From NCBI RefSeq assembly GCF_002210225.1, contig NZ_MWUJ01000004.1, forward strand, positions 186,001-250,000: DNA of 64,000 nt, written 5' to 3'. Below are positions 1 through 9,445 of the stretch, piece by piece. A program made the position numbers and the translations under genes. The notes beneath the pieces are model-generated. The model was not told the DNA's origin and did no database searches. It was given only the letters and a program-made list of their open reading frames with translations. Numbering within the stretch: position 1 is the stretch's first letter; each line of letters opens with the position of its first letter. This DNA comes from Geofilum rhodophaeum (GTDB lineage: Bacteria; Bacteroidota; Bacteroidia; Bacteroidales; Marinilabiliaceae).

Positions 1-1012
1 CCAGCGTTGCCAGGGCATACTTTCGGTCACTGAGTATACGACGCGCCAAAGGAGCGGTCTGATAGGCCAGCTTATCCATACCCTGGCGATGTATCTGCAA
101 CTGTTCTCTGGTCGCCGTTTTCAGCAATCTGGCGGCCGACTCCACCCGCTCCAACACTGCTGCAGCACCTGAAATTAAAAACTCTGCAACTGCAGTAGGA
201 GTCTTGGCCGAAGTATGCGCCACCATATCGGCCACCGAAACATCGCGATCGTGCCCAATTCCGGTAATCACCGGCAGCGGAAACTGCGTGAGGTGATAAG
301 CCAAATCGTAATCGTCGAAGCAAAGCAAATCGAGAGCCGCACCACCGCCACGAATCAGCACCACCACATCAAAATGTGCTTCATAGGTATAAATCCTGTC
401 CAACGCTGAAATGATGGAAGACGGCGCCTGCTCCCCCTGCATCAAAGCAGGAAAAAGCTTGCAGTAAAATTTCAGCCCATACGCATTGTTACTCAACTGC
501 TGAATAAAGTCGCCATAACCCGCTGCGCTCTCTGATGAAATCACCGCAATGCGCTGGGGAACCAGGGGCAAATCCTGCCCTTTATTCATATTGATTACAC
601 CATCTGAACGTAGGCGCTGCAGTACCTCCTGCCTTCGCTGCTCCAGGTCGCCCAGAGTATAGGCCGGATCGATGTTACGTATTTGAAAACTCATGCCGTA
701 GAGCTCCTGAAAATCGACCACCCCCTGAACCAGAACTTTGATGCCATTTCCCAGGGGGCGACCGGTTGCGGTCTCAAAAAAAGGCTTGATGCTTCGGTAT
801 TGATAGGCCCAGATCATGGCCCGCAAACGAGCTACCACCTGGTCGCCGGAAGGGTCTTTTTCTACCAGCTCCAAATAACAATGCCCATTGCGGTGCTCCC
901 TGAACTCCGCAATTTCGGCACGCACCCACAGCGCTGTTGGGAGGTTCGACTTGAGGGTCTCCCGAATGCGTTGATTCAGTTCCAGCAAAGAAATTCCGGA
1001 TGCTTGTGTCAT
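1..1012 (-). CDS. xseA: Exodeoxyribonuclease VII large subunit (partial, 3' end outside window)
   Basis: This is the catalytic large subunit of exonuclease VII, a cytoplasmic nuclease that degrades single-stranded DNA together with the small subunit XseB. About 337 codons are visible from the ATG at 1012; the reading frame runs off the left edge, so the C-terminal part is missing (family length is usually 400-450 aa). The first ~100 residues are the OB-fold nucleic-acid-binding domain (for example WVRAEIAEFREHRNGHCYLEL). The catalytic domain follows with the family motifs LIRGGGAALDLLCFDD and TGIGHDRDVSVAD, whose acidic and histidine residues belong to the metal-dependent active site. It lies 17 bp downstream of the MORN-repeat gene on the same strand. 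No xseB is in the window; it may lie beyond the left edge. Identification is firm. Confidence 0.95.
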   Translation of the reverse strand, partial: MTQASGISLLELNQRIRETLKSNLPTALWVRAEIAEFREHRNGHCYLELVEKDPSGDQVVARLRAMIWAYQYRSIKPFFETATGRPLGNGIKVLVQGVVDFQELYGMSFQIRNIDPAYTLGDLEQRRQEVLQRLRSDGVINMNKGQDLPLVPQRIAVISSESAAGYGDFIQQLSNNAYGLKFYCKLFPALMQGEQAPSSIISALDRIYTYEAHFDVVVLIRGGGAALDLLCFDDYDLAYHLTQFPLPVITGIGHDRDVSVADMVAHTSAKTPTAVAEFLISGAAAVLERVESAARLLKTATREQLQIHRQGMDKLAYQTAPLARRILSDRKYALATL

Positions 1013-1029
1013 GGTTCTTTCATCTTAAT

Positions 1030-1839
1030 TCATCGCCCTAAGAAATACTCCTCCGGCGAAGCACTGTACTCTTCAGGGTCGCGCAAGCGCCCCCTGTTTT
1101 CTTCAAAAATCCGGAAGCGCTCTTCCTGCTGCTTATCCAAAAACTCCCGTTCCTGAGCTGATCCATTAACATAGGTCAGCTTGTAATCGAGATGCCCCAG
1201 CGCATTAAAAAACAACCAGGGCCCTTCCATTTCTCCTTCCTTATACATGCCGTGAATTTCGCGGCGGCCATTCTCATAATAAACCGTGTAGGCACCATGC
1301 AAAACTCCGTTCCGATAGGCGGCCTCGAATCGAACACCTCCAGAAGGATAGTAGGCCACTTCTTCGCCATCTTGTTGCCCATTCGTCCACTGCGAAACTC
1401 CGGCCACTTTCCCATTCGAATAGTAAGTCACCGATTGGCCATGCTTTACATTGTCTTTAAAATGTTCCTCCGAGATCAAGCGGCCACGACTGTTGTAAAA
1501 CTTCCACAAACCGGTTCGTACATTGCCGGCATAAGCGCCTTCAGCTGCCAGACGACCGTTCTCATCAAACAGCTGACCTTCTCCTGACAGACCTTCAGCA
1601 TCGTAAACAATACGGGCCATCATCCGACCGTTGGCGTGATAGCGGGTCATTTCGCCAACGGGACGATCATCTTTAAAGTTTGCCCGATACATCAGTTGTC
1701 CATTGGGATAAGTGCGTTCCCAAAGACCCTGCTTCCGGCCCTCAGCATCGGTACGATTGGAGGCAGCGCCCTGCGCCACCGCATGTGTCATCCCCAGCAT
1801 ACAAAACAGTAAAATCACACTGAAAATCTTTCGCGCCAT
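1030..1839 (-). CDS. Exported MORN-repeat / YwqK-like protein
   Basis: A 269-aa protein built of about eight tandem ~23-residue units of the MORN/YwqK type (repeating GLWE.TYPNGQL, GEMTRYHANGRM, GLWKFYNSRGRL, GEEVAYYPSGGV). Such repeats form beta-hairpin rods; the biochemical function is unknown. The ATG at 1839 is chosen because it gives a clean signal peptide (MARKIFSVILLFCMLGMTHAVAQ region). An in-frame start 14 codons earlier would run into the dnaK terminator hairpin. The protein is therefore probably periplasmic or surface-exposed. It lies between dnaK and xseA on the same strand. Bacteroidota carry many such proteins, often named toxin-antitoxin YwqK family antitoxin, but no partner toxin is visible here. 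Confidence 0.8.
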   Translation of the reverse strand: MARKIFSVILLFCMLGMTHAVAQGAASNRTDAEGRKQGLWERTYPNGQLMYRANFKDDRPVGEMTRYHANGRMMARIVYDAEGLSGEGQLFDENGRLAAEGAYAGNVRTGLWKFYNSRGRLISEEHFKDNVKHGQSVTYYSNGKVAGVSQWTNGQQDGEEVAYYPSGGVRFEAAYRNGVLHGAYTVYYENGRREIHGMYKEGEMEGPWLFFNALGHLDYKLTYVNGSAQEREFLDKQQEERFRIFEENRGRLRDPEEYSASPEEYFLGR

Positions 1840-1866
1840 AATTCCAACTATTAAGGAGTAAAAATA

Positions 1867-1897
1867 GAAAAAGTCTCCCACTTGGGGAGACTTTTTC
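1867..1897 (-). terminator. Intrinsic terminator downstream of dnaK
   Basis: A perfect inverted repeat with 13-bp arms (GAAAAAGTCTCCC / GGGAGACTTTTTC) and a 5-nt loop. A-rich and T-rich arm ends would provide a U-tract on either strand. It lies 36 bp beyond the dnaK stop codon and just before the MORN-repeat gene, so it most likely ends dnaK transcription. Confidence 0.85.
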
Positions 1898-1933
1898 TCT
1901 ATCTTATGTCCGTTTCATTCCGAAACGAGCCAC

Positions 1934-3841
1934 TTATTTCACTTCTTCGAAGTCCACATCGGTTACTTCGTCGTCGCCGCCCTTATTGTCTCCCGAAGAA
2001 GCCTGACCGGCATCTCCCTGGGGCTGTCCGCCCTGTGCCTGACTGGCGTTGTACATATCCTGAGAGGCCGCCTGGAAAACGGTGTTCAACTCAGTAGTTG
2101 CTGCATCAATGGCGGCAATATCCTGAGCCTTGTGCGCCTCCTTCAGCTTATTGAGTGCAGCCTCAATGGGCTCCTTCTTATCGGCAGGCAACTTATCGCC
2201 GAACTCCTTCAGTTGCTTTTCGGTCTGGAAAATCAGACTGTCGGCAGTATTCAGTTTATCGATGCGTTCCTTGGCCTGCTTGTCTGCCTCGGCATTGGCA
2301 TCGGCCTCTTCTTTCATGCGCTTGATTTCCTCATCGGACAAACCGCTGGAAGCTTCAATACGAATGCTCTGCTCCTTACCGGTTCCTTTGTCCTTAGCTT
2401 TTACATGCAAGATGCCGTTGGCGTCGATATCGAAAGTCACCTCAATCTGCGGAACACCACGAGGTGCCGGGGGAATGCTGTCGAGGTGGAAACGACCAAT
2501 GGTTTTGTTGTCCTTAGCCATAGGGCGCTCACCCTGCAACACATGAATCTCTACTGAAGGCTGATTGTCGGCTGCAGTGGTAAAGGTTTCCGATTTTTTG
2601 GTAGGAATGGTCGTGTTTGATTCAATCAATTTGGTCATTACGCCACCCATGGTCTCAATACCCAGTGAAAGCGGTGTTACGTCGAGCAAAAGTACATCCT
2701 TTACTTCTCCGGTAAGTACACCACCCTGAATGGCAGCACCCAAAGCCACTACCTCATCGGGGTTAACACCTTTTGAGGGCTTCTTGCCGAAGAAATTCTC
2801 GACCAACTCCTGAATGGCAGGAATACGGGTAGAACCTCCAACCAAAATAACCTCATCGATATCGGAAGCGGTCAGTCCGGCATCTTTCAGCGCCAACTTA
2901 CAAGGCTCAATGGCACGCTGAATCAAACGATCGGCCAACTGCTCAAACTGTGAACGGGAAAGTGTCTTCACCAAGTGCTTGGGAATTCCGTCCACCGGCA
3001 TAATGTAAGGCAGGTTGATCTCGGTACTTGTACCACTCGAGAGTTCCACTTTGGCTTTTTCAGCAGCATCCTTCAGGCGCTGCAAAGCCATGGGATCTTT
3101 GCGCAGGTCCAAACCCTCCTCTTTTTGAAACTCATCGGCCAGCCAGTTGATGATGACATCGTCAAAATCGTCGCCACCCAGGTGGGTATCTCCGTTGGTC
3201 GATTTCACCTCAAACACTCCGTCGCCCAGTTCCAGGATAGAGATGTCAAAAGTACCCCCGCCAAGGTCGAACACCGCTACCTTCATGTCGCGGTCCTTCT
3301 TATCCAAACCATAAGCCAAAGATGCGGCGGTGGGCTCGTTGATGATTCGGCGCACTTTCAAACCGGCAATTTCTCCGGCCTCCTTGGTAGCCTGACGCTG
3401 CGCATCGTTAAAATAGGCAGGAACGGTAATAACGGCTTCAGACACTTCCTGTCCCAGATAATCTTCAGCAGTTTTCTTCATTTTCTGAAGCACCATGGCC
3501 GAGATCTCCTGGGGAGAATACTGCCGATCGTCAATTTGCACACGGGGCGTATTGTTGTCGCCCTTCACCACCTTATAAGGCACACGGGTAACCTCATTTG
3601 GGATGTCGCCATACATGGTACCCATGAAACGCTTGATCGAGTAAACGGTTTTTGCGGGATTGGTAATGGCTTGCCTTTTAGCGGGATCTCCTACTTTGCG
3701 CTCACCATTCTCCACAAAAGCTACGATTGAAGGCGTGGTTCTTTTTCCTTCACTGTTGGGGATTACAACTGCCTCATTACCTTCCATTACTGAAACGCAG
3801 GAGTTGGTAGTACCCAGGTCAATTCCAATTATTTTTCCCAT
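1934..3841 (-). CDS. dnaK: Molecular chaperone DnaK (Hsp70)
   Basis: A 635-aa Hsp70 chaperone that binds exposed hydrophobic peptides in an ATP-dependent cycle with DnaJ and GrpE in the cytoplasm. The N-terminal ATPase domain (about 1-380) shows the Hsp70 signatures [22 protein letters not shown] and [13 protein letters not shown]. The interdomain linker is [16 protein letters not shown], followed by the substrate-binding domain and lid. The tail is Gly/Gln-rich and ends DFEEVK, as usual for bacterial DnaK. Length is normal for the family. It is transcribed alone, with a terminator 36 bp downstream and a long 481-bp intergenic region upstream. I could not find a convincing promoter in that region. 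dnaJ and grpE are not in the window. Confidence 0.99.
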   Translation of the reverse strand: MGKIIGIDLGTTNSCVSVMEGNEAVVIPNSEGKRTTPSIVAFVENGERKVGDPAKRQAITNPAKTVYSIKRFMGTMYGDIPNEVTRVPYKVVKGDNNTPRVQIDDRQYSPQEISAMVLQKMKKTAEDYLGQEVSEAVITVPAYFNDAQRQATKEAGEIAGLKVRRIINEPTAASLAYGLDKKDRDMKVAVFDLGGGTFDISILELGDGVFEVKSTNGDTHLGGDDFDDVIINWLADEFQKEEGLDLRKDPMALQRLKDAAEKAKVELSSGTSTEINLPYIMPVDGIPKHLVKTLSRSQFEQLADRLIQRAIEPCKLALKDAGLTASDIDEVILVGGSTRIPAIQELVENFFGKKPSKGVNPDEVVALGAAIQGGVLTGEVKDVLLLDVTPLSLGIETMGGVMTKLIESNTTIPTKKSETFTTAADNQPSVEIHVLQGERPMAKDNKTIGRFHLDSIPPAPRGVPQIEVTFDIDANGILHVKAKDKGTGKEQSIRIEASSGLSDEEIKRMKEEADANAEADKQAKERIDKLNTADSLIFQTEKQLKEFGDKLPADKKEPIEAALNKLKEAHKAQDIAAIDAATTELNTVFQAASQDMYNASQAQGGQPQGDAGQASSGDNKGGDDEVTDVDFEEVK

Positions 3842-4043
3842 TTCAAAATTTATTTTATTCTGTTATTTTGAGTTGCTGTTTATTCAGACAGCAGGATATA
3901 AACAAAGCCTGTGCCATTCAACACAATCCCCCTTTTGGTGCAAATATGACACCCCAAACAGCCCAAAACAGTCCTCCCCTGTCACCCAAAACTGCCAAAC
4001 CGTCAGTCCGCCCGCCCACAAGGCCTCCCAGGACAGAGCAGCG

Positions 4044-4107
4044 GGGGCACGGGTGCCCCGAGGCTGCGGACTTCAGTCCGCTTTCCAAAACAGGCGCTAC
4101 ACGCCTG
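4044..4107. repeat. Cluster of three consecutive perfect hairpins (REP-like element)
   Basis: Three short palindromes stand side by side in the dnaK-ribBA intergenic region. They are GGGGCAC-gg-GTGCCCC (4044-4059), GCGGACT-tc-AGTCCGC (4066-4081) and CAGGCG-ctaca-CGCCTG (4091-4107). All arms pair perfectly and the spacers are 6 and 9 nt. Three GC-rich hairpins in 64 bp outside any gene, with no coding support, resemble repetitive extragenic palindromes or a structured RNA. I saw no second copy in this window. The rest of 3842-4043 shows nothing I can name. Confidence 0.6.
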
Positions 4108-4149
4108 ACCGCTTCCTCCCAATCATAACGCAAGGTCTCAACCCTGGGG

Positions 4150-4260
4150 GCGTGAGGCAGCCTGAGGGCGTGAGGGCGTGAGGCAGCCTGAGGCAGCCTG
4201 AGGCAGCCTGAGGCAGCCTGAGGCAGCCTGAGGGCAGCCTGAGGGGGGGGCCTGAGGGGG
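4150..4260. repeat. Tandem repeat of a 10-bp GC-rich unit (AGGCAGCCTG)
   Basis: Five exact head-to-tail copies of AGGCAGCCTG occupy 4181-4230. Imperfect copies flank them (GAGGCAGCCTGAGGGCG on the left, AGGGCAGCCTGAGGGGGGG on the right). Each unit is itself nearly palindromic (AGGC...GCCT). The array lies directly before the ribBA terminator and is probably prone to slippage. An ORF can be drawn through it but is only low-complexity sequence. Confidence 0.85.
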
Positions 4261-4275
4261 GCCGCCCCGCCCCCA

Positions 4276-4307
4276 AAAAAAAAGTGGACTTTCGTCCACT
4301 TTTTTTT
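4276..4307 (-). terminator. Intrinsic terminator downstream of ribBA
   Basis: A perfect hairpin with 14-bp arms, AAAAAAAAGTGGAC / GTCCACTTTTTTTT. Read on the minus strand the loop is GAAA, a stable GNRA tetraloop, followed by eight T. It begins 16 bp after the ribBA stop codon. The symmetric A/T tracts would also allow termination in the other direction. Confidence 0.9.
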
Positions 4308-4322
4308 ATCCGTACATAGCAC

Positions 4323-5561
4323 CTACTTCTTCTGATACTTAAAAAACTGCAGATTGTGCCCCATCCTGGTCTTCTTGGTATGCATGTAATACTCATTATG
4401 TGTATTCGGTTGCACCTCTATGGGAATGTTCTCAACGATCTCCAAACCATAACCTTCCAGACCAATACGCTTAATGGGATTATTGGTCATCAGACGCATT
4501 TTACAAACCCCCAGCTCACGCAGAATCTGAGCACCCACACCATAGTCGCGTTCGTCGGCCTCAAAGCCCAATTCTACATTGGCATCCACTGTGTCTAAGC
4601 CTTCTTCCTGAAGTTTGTAAGCGGCAATCTTGCTCATTAAGCCAATGCCACGTCCTTCCTGATTCATATATACAATAACACCACGCCCCTCCTTTTCAAT
4701 GGTTTCCATAGCCTTGTGCAACTGCTCCCCACACTCACATCGTAAGGATCCGAAAATATCGCCGGTGGCACAACTCGAATGGACCCGAACCAAAACAAGC
4801 TCACCGGGCTCCCATTCTCCCTTGATCAAGGCCATGTGCTCCAGTCCGTTGGACTTTTGTTTGAAGGGAATAAAGCGGAAGTCACCATAAGCGGTGGGCA
4901 AATGCACCTCAACCCCCTTCTCTACAAGACTTTCCTGCTTTAATCGATAGGCAATCAAATCACGAATGGCGATGATCTTCAAATCAAATTTTTTAGCCAT
5001 TTCCATCAATTGGGGCAAGCGGGCCATGGTGCCATCGTCGTTCATTATTTCGACCAAAACACCTGCTGGTTGCAGACCAGCCAAACGGGCCAAATCAACA
5101 GCAGCTTCGGTGTGACCGGCACGACGAATGACGCCTCTTTCTTTGGCCATCAAGGGGAAAATATGCCCGGGACGGCCCAGCTCTTCTGCAGTCGTCTCAG
5201 GTTTGGCTAAAGCCCGGAGCGTTTTGGCCCGGTCAGAAGCTGAAATACCTGTGGTACAACCCTCTCCCAGCAAATCTACCGAAACAGTAAAAGGAGTTGC
5301 GTGCAAGGAGGTATTTCGGCCTACCATCATTTCCAGGTCCAGTTCTTCGCACCTGCGCTCCGACAAAGGGGCGCAGATGAGTCCCCTTCCGTACTTAGCC
5401 ATAAAATTGACCTTTTCGGGGGTTATCAACTCGGCCGCTGCTATAAAATCTCCTTCATTTTCACGGTCTTCATCATCCACCACAATAATCAACTCGCCTT
5501 TTTTTATGGCGGCAATGGCTTCGTCAATGGTATTCAACTGAAACGCTTCGTTTAATGACAT
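4323..5561 (-). CDS. ribBA: Bifunctional 3,4-dihydroxy-2-butanone-4-phosphate synthase / GTP cyclohydrolase II
   Basis: A 412-aa two-domain enzyme supplying both precursors of riboflavin. Residues ~1-200 are the RibB domain, which converts ribulose 5-phosphate to 3,4-dihydroxy-2-butanone 4-phosphate; the acidic metal/substrate motif [10 protein letters not shown] is at 29-38 and [16 protein letters not shown] follows. Residues ~205-400 are the RibA domain, which opens GTP; the zinc-binding cysteines are in [17 protein letters not shown] and the substrate loop in NQEGRGIGL. Length is typical for the fusion. It starts 11 bp downstream of the LptF/G permease stop codon and has its own strong terminator. 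No FMN riboswitch could be recognised upstream, and the neighbouring permease leaves little room for one. Confidence 0.98.
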   Translation of the reverse strand: MSLNEAFQLNTIDEAIAAIKKGELIIVVDDEDRENEGDFIAAAELITPEKVNFMAKYGRGLICAPLSERRCEELDLEMMVGRNTSLHATPFTVSVDLLGEGCTTGISASDRAKTLRALAKPETTAEELGRPGHIFPLMAKERGVIRRAGHTEAAVDLARLAGLQPAGVLVEIMNDDGTMARLPQLMEMAKKFDLKIIAIRDLIAYRLKQESLVEKGVEVHLPTAYGDFRFIPFKQKSNGLEHMALIKGEWEPGELVLVRVHSSCATGDIFGSLRCECGEQLHKAMETIEKEGRGVIVYMNQEGRGIGLMSKIAAYKLQEEGLDTVDANVELGFEADERDYGVGAQILRELGVCKMRLMTNNPIKRIGLEGYGLEIVENIPIEVQPNTHNEYYMHTKKTRMGHNLQFFKYQKK

Positions 5562-5572
5562 TTTATCAATTT

Positions 5573-7036
5573 TTATTTTCTAAAAAAACGCGCCCTCAAT
5601 TTTCTCAGGGTAGCGTAATACACATCGGCATTGAGTAAGGCAGAGTCGGTGGCCGACTTATAGGTAAGAAAGATTCCTACCGGAAGGAGGACTACGGAGG
5701 ACAACCACATCCCCTGATAAACGTGCCACACCCCATCTCTGGCAAACTTAACACCCATGGTGTCGATGACATAGTAAACAATAAAAAAGAAGATGGATAT
5801 GACCACAGGCATACCCAGGCCCCCTTTACGTATAATTGCTCCAAGCGGAGCACCGATAAAAAAGAAGATGAGACAGGCAAAGGACAAGGTAAATTTGCGG
5901 TGCATTTCCATCAAGTGTCTGCGTACCCGCACGTCTTCCCGCTCAATGAAGCGCATTTGATCGTCGATAACCTGCTTGTGATCCCTGGCCGACCGAATGG
6001 CATTTTGAGCCACCAACAAACGCCGGTTGGCCTCCAGACTGTAAAACACAGAATCGGCATTAACAACCAGGGCACTGTCCACGGCATGAAGTCGTTGATC
6101 CCGGGCAAGAGGCACCCGATTAAAATGCGTTGCAGAGGAACGCTCCTCCAGAGAGCTTACATACACTTTACGTTCTGTGCGAATGGAGTCCAAATCATGC
6201 GTAAGCTGAGACAGGTTTTTCATACGGTCCCCTCCTCTAAAGAGATTCTCGTCGGTTTTTGAAAAATCGAAACCTTGCAGTTGCATAATGGCAACCTGCT
6301 CAGCAAAACGATCCACCCGATACATACTGTTGTCCTTCCTTTGCTGACGCGAACGCTTTGCATTCATCTCCGGGGAAATGCGCTCATCATAAGTCATCCC
6401 GTCAAACAAAGTCAGCATCAAGTGCTTTTTATCGGCCGACACCTGCAACCTCCCCGAGTCAGCCATTGTTACGTTGCTGTTGGCCGCCAAACGATCGCGG
6501 TGATCGTATATCATCACCTCCTTCAGCAAATTGCTTTCCTGATCCTTCTCCTCCACCTTTATGCTGAAATCATCCACCCCCTGATAAAAAACCCTTTCCT
6601 TAATATCCAGCTCCAACCTGGTTTCCCGAATACCATGCAAGATACTGACCAGTTTCAAATTGGCTACCGGAAGCACATTATTAGAAAAGGCGTAAGCCAG
6701 GCCCGAAATAACAACTGTTAAAACAATCAGGGGCTTCATTATTCGAGGAAGCGAAACGCCGGCAGCTTTTAAGGCAGTCAATTCGTAATTTTCACCCAAA
6801 TTACCAAAGGTCATCAGCGCGGCCAACAATATGGCCAGGGGCAGCGCCATAGGAACAACCTGCAACGAAGCATAAAACAAAAGCTCTACCAAAACTGTCC
6901 ATTCCAAACCCTTCCCTACCAGGTCGTCGACATAACGCCACAAAAACTGCATGACCAGTATAAACATGGCAATAAAAAAGGTCATCACCAAGGGACCGGC
7001 ATAACTCCTGAAAACAAACAAATGCAGTTTCTTCAT
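5573..7036 (-). CDS. LptF/LptG (YjgP/YjgQ) family permease
   Basis: A 487-aa inner-membrane protein of the LptF/G family, the membrane subunits that with the ATPase LptB extract lipopolysaccharide for transport to the outer membrane. Three hydrophobic helices lie in the first ~120 residues ([30 protein letters not shown]) with the conserved [20 protein letters not shown] coupling region. A long periplasmic beta-jellyroll-type middle follows, then three more helices from about residue 390. Bacteroidota members are longer in the middle than E. coli proteins, as here. Whether it is LptF or LptG cannot be decided without comparison. It ends 11 bp before ribBA and lies 85 bp downstream of the START-like gene. 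Confidence 0.9.
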   Translation of the reverse strand: MKKLHLFVFRSYAGPLVMTFFIAMFILVMQFLWRYVDDLVGKGLEWTVLVELLFYASLQVVPMALPLAILLAALMTFGNLGENYELTALKAAGVSLPRIMKPLIVLTVVISGLAYAFSNNVLPVANLKLVSILHGIRETRLELDIKERVFYQGVDDFSIKVEEKDQESNLLKEVMIYDHRDRLAANSNVTMADSGRLQVSADKKHLMLTLFDGMTYDERISPEMNAKRSRQQRKDNSMYRVDRFAEQVAIMQLQGFDFSKTDENLFRGGDRMKNLSQLTHDLDSIRTERKVYVSSLEERSSATHFNRVPLARDQRLHAVDSALVVNADSVFYSLEANRRLLVAQNAIRSARDHKQVIDDQMRFIEREDVRVRRHLMEMHRKFTLSFACLIFFFIGAPLGAIIRKGGLGMPVVISIFFFIVYYVIDTMGVKFARDGVWHVYQGMWLSSVVLLPVGIFLTYKSATDSALLNADVYYATLRKLRARFFRK

Positions 7037-7121
7037 AAGCCTTTCAACAAAACACCCGCAGCACGTTCTACCGTGCCCGGGTGCAAATTTAATGATTACA
7101 AATCAAATAATGAGCCAAAAA

Positions 7122-7511
7122 CTAAAGGGAACCCAAACCGTGCTTCAAAATTTCAATTTGACGATTCCAAAGTTCAATACTGTCTTCCTGCTCATCCTCT
7201 TCCACGTGGTCAACAACGTGCAAGGCTACATCTCCGGTCAGTTCATCCACATTAATGCGAAACTCGAACCAGGCACCCTCCAAATCTTCGTCCAGCCAAT
7301 TAAAGCGAACCAATTTGTTCTCCTTTCGCAACGTTTGCTCTGCACGCTGCGCACTGCCTTCCCACTTAAAAGTATACACCTTTCCTTCTACCCCTACGTC
7401 ATTGGCGAACCATTCACTTAACCCGCTGGCAGTACTGAGTCTGTTAAACAGGATGCCAGGAGTAGTATTAAGCAGGTACTCCATTTCGATCATCACTCTT
7501 TCTTCTGCCAT
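7122..7511 (-). CDS. START-like (SRPBCC fold) domain protein
   Basis: A 129-aa protein resembling the Bacteroidota START-like/AHSA1-type family. It begins with the typical IEMEYLLNTTPGILFNRLST strand-helix, then SGLSEWFANDVGVEG, FKWEGSAQRAE and WLDEDLEGAWFEFRI, matching the helix-grip fold with a C-terminal helix (SIELWNRQIEILKHGLGSL). The ligand is unknown. In related genomes this gene commonly sits next to the LptF/G permease gene, as here, which hints at a link to envelope lipid or LPS handling; that link is inference. There is no signal peptide, so it is cytoplasmic. Confidence 0.8.
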   Translation of the reverse strand: MAEERVMIEMEYLLNTTPGILFNRLSTASGLSEWFANDVGVEGKVYTFKWEGSAQRAEQTLRKENKLVRFNWLDEDLEGAWFEFRINVDELTGDVALHVVDHVEEDEQEDSIELWNRQIEILKHGLGSL

Positions 7512-7552
7512 TTTTAAGCCTGTTATAGATTAACTTTCACAATATACTGTTT

Positions 7553-8518
7553 TTAGTCTTCAAAAGAAACAACACCAATCTTATCTCCCGAATCATCCAC
7601 TTTGAACAAACGGGGATGCCTGATGTAGCGCCCCTCTTCTTCACGGTGACTGTGCAAGACCATCAACAGCTCTCCACTAAAAGTGCGAAACATCATCCCA
7701 TGTCCAAAATTCGGTGGCGTCAACGGCGCTTGTTCCTGTATCCAGGGCCCCGCCAAGGTTCCGCTTTCTGAATAGGCCACCCCCTGGGTATACACATCGT
7801 GGATCCAACTGGTCCATAACATACCCAGCTTCCCCGTTTGTGTACGAAAAACCCAGGGCCCATCGGTCACCTTATTGGGAACCTCTTCCCCCTGCTGATT
7901 CCGCTCGCGACTCCATGGGGAATCCATGGCTCTAAAAAGCACTTTGGCATCTCCCACCGTCCCGCTCAAATCCGCCTTCATCTCCACCATTTCTACTGTT
8001 CCATTCCAGTTTTGCAGCCATTCGTGACAGTACAACATGTAGGGAACCTCCTCCTCGATCCAAAGCGTGGCATCCAGGGTGGGCATCCCGGCTGGCAAGT
8101 ACTCTTCCTCCCCAAAGGGCACATAAGGCCCCTCGGGGTGGTCGCTTACCAGCACATGGCAGGCCCTTCTCTCAATAGCGTTGCCCCGCACAGTGTCTAT
8201 CACCACGTCTCTGTTTGTAAATGTTGCAAAGAAGTAGTACCTACCCTTGTAAGCATGAATTTCGGCAGCCCAAATCATGGGCTCTTCCCCCATCCAGGAG
8301 TCGGGATCATGCTGAACCACGTCATAGGGGCCGGTCCACCATTCTAAGTCGGCGCTTTTCCATAACTGCCCCCCGGTTCCGGTCATATAATAGGTGTTGG
8401 TTTGGGCATCGGCCAGAATAAAAGGGTCACTCAGTCTGATATCGCCCAGACGAACCTGGCTATTAATTGTACCTGGCAGCCAAAAAAGGACAGCCACCCC
8501 AAAAAGCAGTAATCTCAT
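7553..8518 (-). CDS. Secreted GH43-like glycoside hydrolase
   Basis: A 321-aa exported protein with a signal peptide (MRLLLFGVAVLFWLPGTINSQ) and a five-bladed beta-propeller pattern typical of glycoside hydrolase family 43/clan F. The presumed catalytic base Asp is in RLSDPFILAD (about residue 31) and the pKa-modulating Asp in PTLDATLW. At the position of the usual acid Glu in an EGP motif the sequence reads VTDGPWVF, with Asp. GH43 enzymes act on arabinose- and xylose-containing glycans; the substrate here is unknown. No SusC/SusD genes are nearby, so this is not a typical polysaccharide utilisation locus. It follows the CvfB-like gene by 11 bp and is probably cotranscribed with it. Confidence 0.8.
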   Translation of the reverse strand: MRLLLFGVAVLFWLPGTINSQVRLGDIRLSDPFILADAQTNTYYMTGTGGQLWKSADLEWWTGPYDVVQHDPDSWMGEEPMIWAAEIHAYKGRYYFFATFTNRDVVIDTVRGNAIERRACHVLVSDHPEGPYVPFGEEEYLPAGMPTLDATLWIEEEVPYMLYCHEWLQNWNGTVEMVEMKADLSGTVGDAKVLFRAMDSPWSRERNQQGEEVPNKVTDGPWVFRTQTGKLGMLWTSWIHDVYTQGVAYSESGTLAGPWIQEQAPLTPPNFGHGMMFRTFSGELLMVLHSHREEEGRYIRHPRLFKVDDSGDKIGVVSFED

Positions 8519-8529
8519 AGCATATTTAT

Positions 8530-9363
8530 TTACAACTGTTTGATGCCATCGGGCAAAAGTTCAATAAGTCGCTGCTTGTACAAAGCCCCGATGGCCTTTT
8601 TAAATGTTTTCTTACTCATGCCCAGTCTTTGTTCAATGTCTGCCGGAACACTCTTATCGGTCAGGGGCAAAAAGCCACCGGCTTTTTGCAAGGCATCCAG
8701 CAGCTTTTGCGACAGCTCGTCCACCTTTTCATAGCCGGGACGCTCCAGCAAAAGGTCGATTTTCTCATCTTCCCGAACCCGGGCAATGTAGCCCTTGGTT
8801 TGTTGCCCCAACTGTAGGGATTTAAACACCTGGTTGTAATACAACAAGCCCGAATGCAGACCATTGATTACCGCCTTGTAGCCCAACTCGGTACGACCCA
8901 CAATAAACAACTTGACCTCCTCGCCGGGATTGTAGTCGGGCGACACATTATCTAAAAAGCGATCGACCTTGGCAGAGGCCACAATGCGACCGGTTTCGTC
9001 GTCGAAGTACACATAAACCGCATAGTAGCGGTCCTTCTCCATTTTCTCCTTCTGCTCGCGGAAGGGAACCAGCAAGTCCTTCATCAAACCCCAGTCCAAA
9101 AAAGCGCCAAACTTACTCACCGAAACCACCTTCAACCAGGCAAATTCGCCCACCTGGGCCAAAGGCCGCTCGGTGGTGGCAATCAGGCGATCTTCCGAAT
9201 CGAGGTGAATGAAAACTTCCACTTCGTCGCCTTCTTTGGTCCCCTCGGGCACATAGCGCTTCGGCAGCAACACATCACCAATGGTATCTCCATCGAGATA
9301 TACCCCAATGGATACCTCTCGCAAAACCTTTAACTTATTAACCTTACCTATTTCTACTGCCAT
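8530..9363 (-). CDS. S1 RNA-binding domain protein, CvfB-like
   Basis: A 277-aa cytoplasmic protein with tandem S1/OB-type modules and a C-terminal winged-helix-like segment, the layout of conserved virulence factor B (CvfB/YitL). Recognisable stretches are GVYLDGDTIGDVLLPKRYVP, FAWLKVVSVSKFGAFLDWGL, LLVPFREQKEKMEKDRYYAV and the end SKKTFKKAIGALYKQRLIEL. CvfB proteins bind RNA and affect gene expression; the precise role here is unknown. The ATG at 9363 (MAVEIGKVNKL) is preferred to an in-frame GTG two codons upstream. It begins a two-gene unit with the GH43 gene. Confidence 0.85.
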   Translation of the reverse strand: MAVEIGKVNKLKVLREVSIGVYLDGDTIGDVLLPKRYVPEGTKEGDEVEVFIHLDSEDRLIATTERPLAQVGEFAWLKVVSVSKFGAFLDWGLMKDLLVPFREQKEKMEKDRYYAVYVYFDDETGRIVASAKVDRFLDNVSPDYNPGEEVKLFIVGRTELGYKAVINGLHSGLLYYNQVFKSLQLGQQTKGYIARVREDEKIDLLLERPGYEKVDELSQKLLDALQKAGGFLPLTDKSVPADIEQRLGMSKKTFKKAIGALYKQRLIELLPDGIKQL

Positions 9364-9400
9364 GCACACGCGCTTTATTATTAGGCTACAAAGATATAAA

Positions 9401-9428
9401 AAAAGGAGCGGCCTCCGCCGCTCCTTTT
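9401..9428 (-). terminator. Terminator downstream of the giant FN3 gene
   Basis: A perfect hairpin, AAAAGGAGCGGC-ctcc-GCCGCTCCTTTT, 17 bp after the stop of the 2,322-aa repeat protein. Its stem is almost identical to the terminator at 16533-16564 that lies upstream of the same gene. Confidence 0.85.
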
Positions 9429-9445
9429 CTTATCGTTCTATTTGC

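Noticed and set aside
4181-4230. Possible CRISPR-like array
   Set aside because: Units of 10 bp are directly adjacent without spacers, and no cas genes are present in the window.
3918-4322. 134-aa open frame on the minus strand through the dnaK-ribBA gap
   Set aside because: Its translation is made of the 10-bp repeat (PQAASGCLR-type), the hairpins and the terminator; composition is low-complexity and no family is recognisable.
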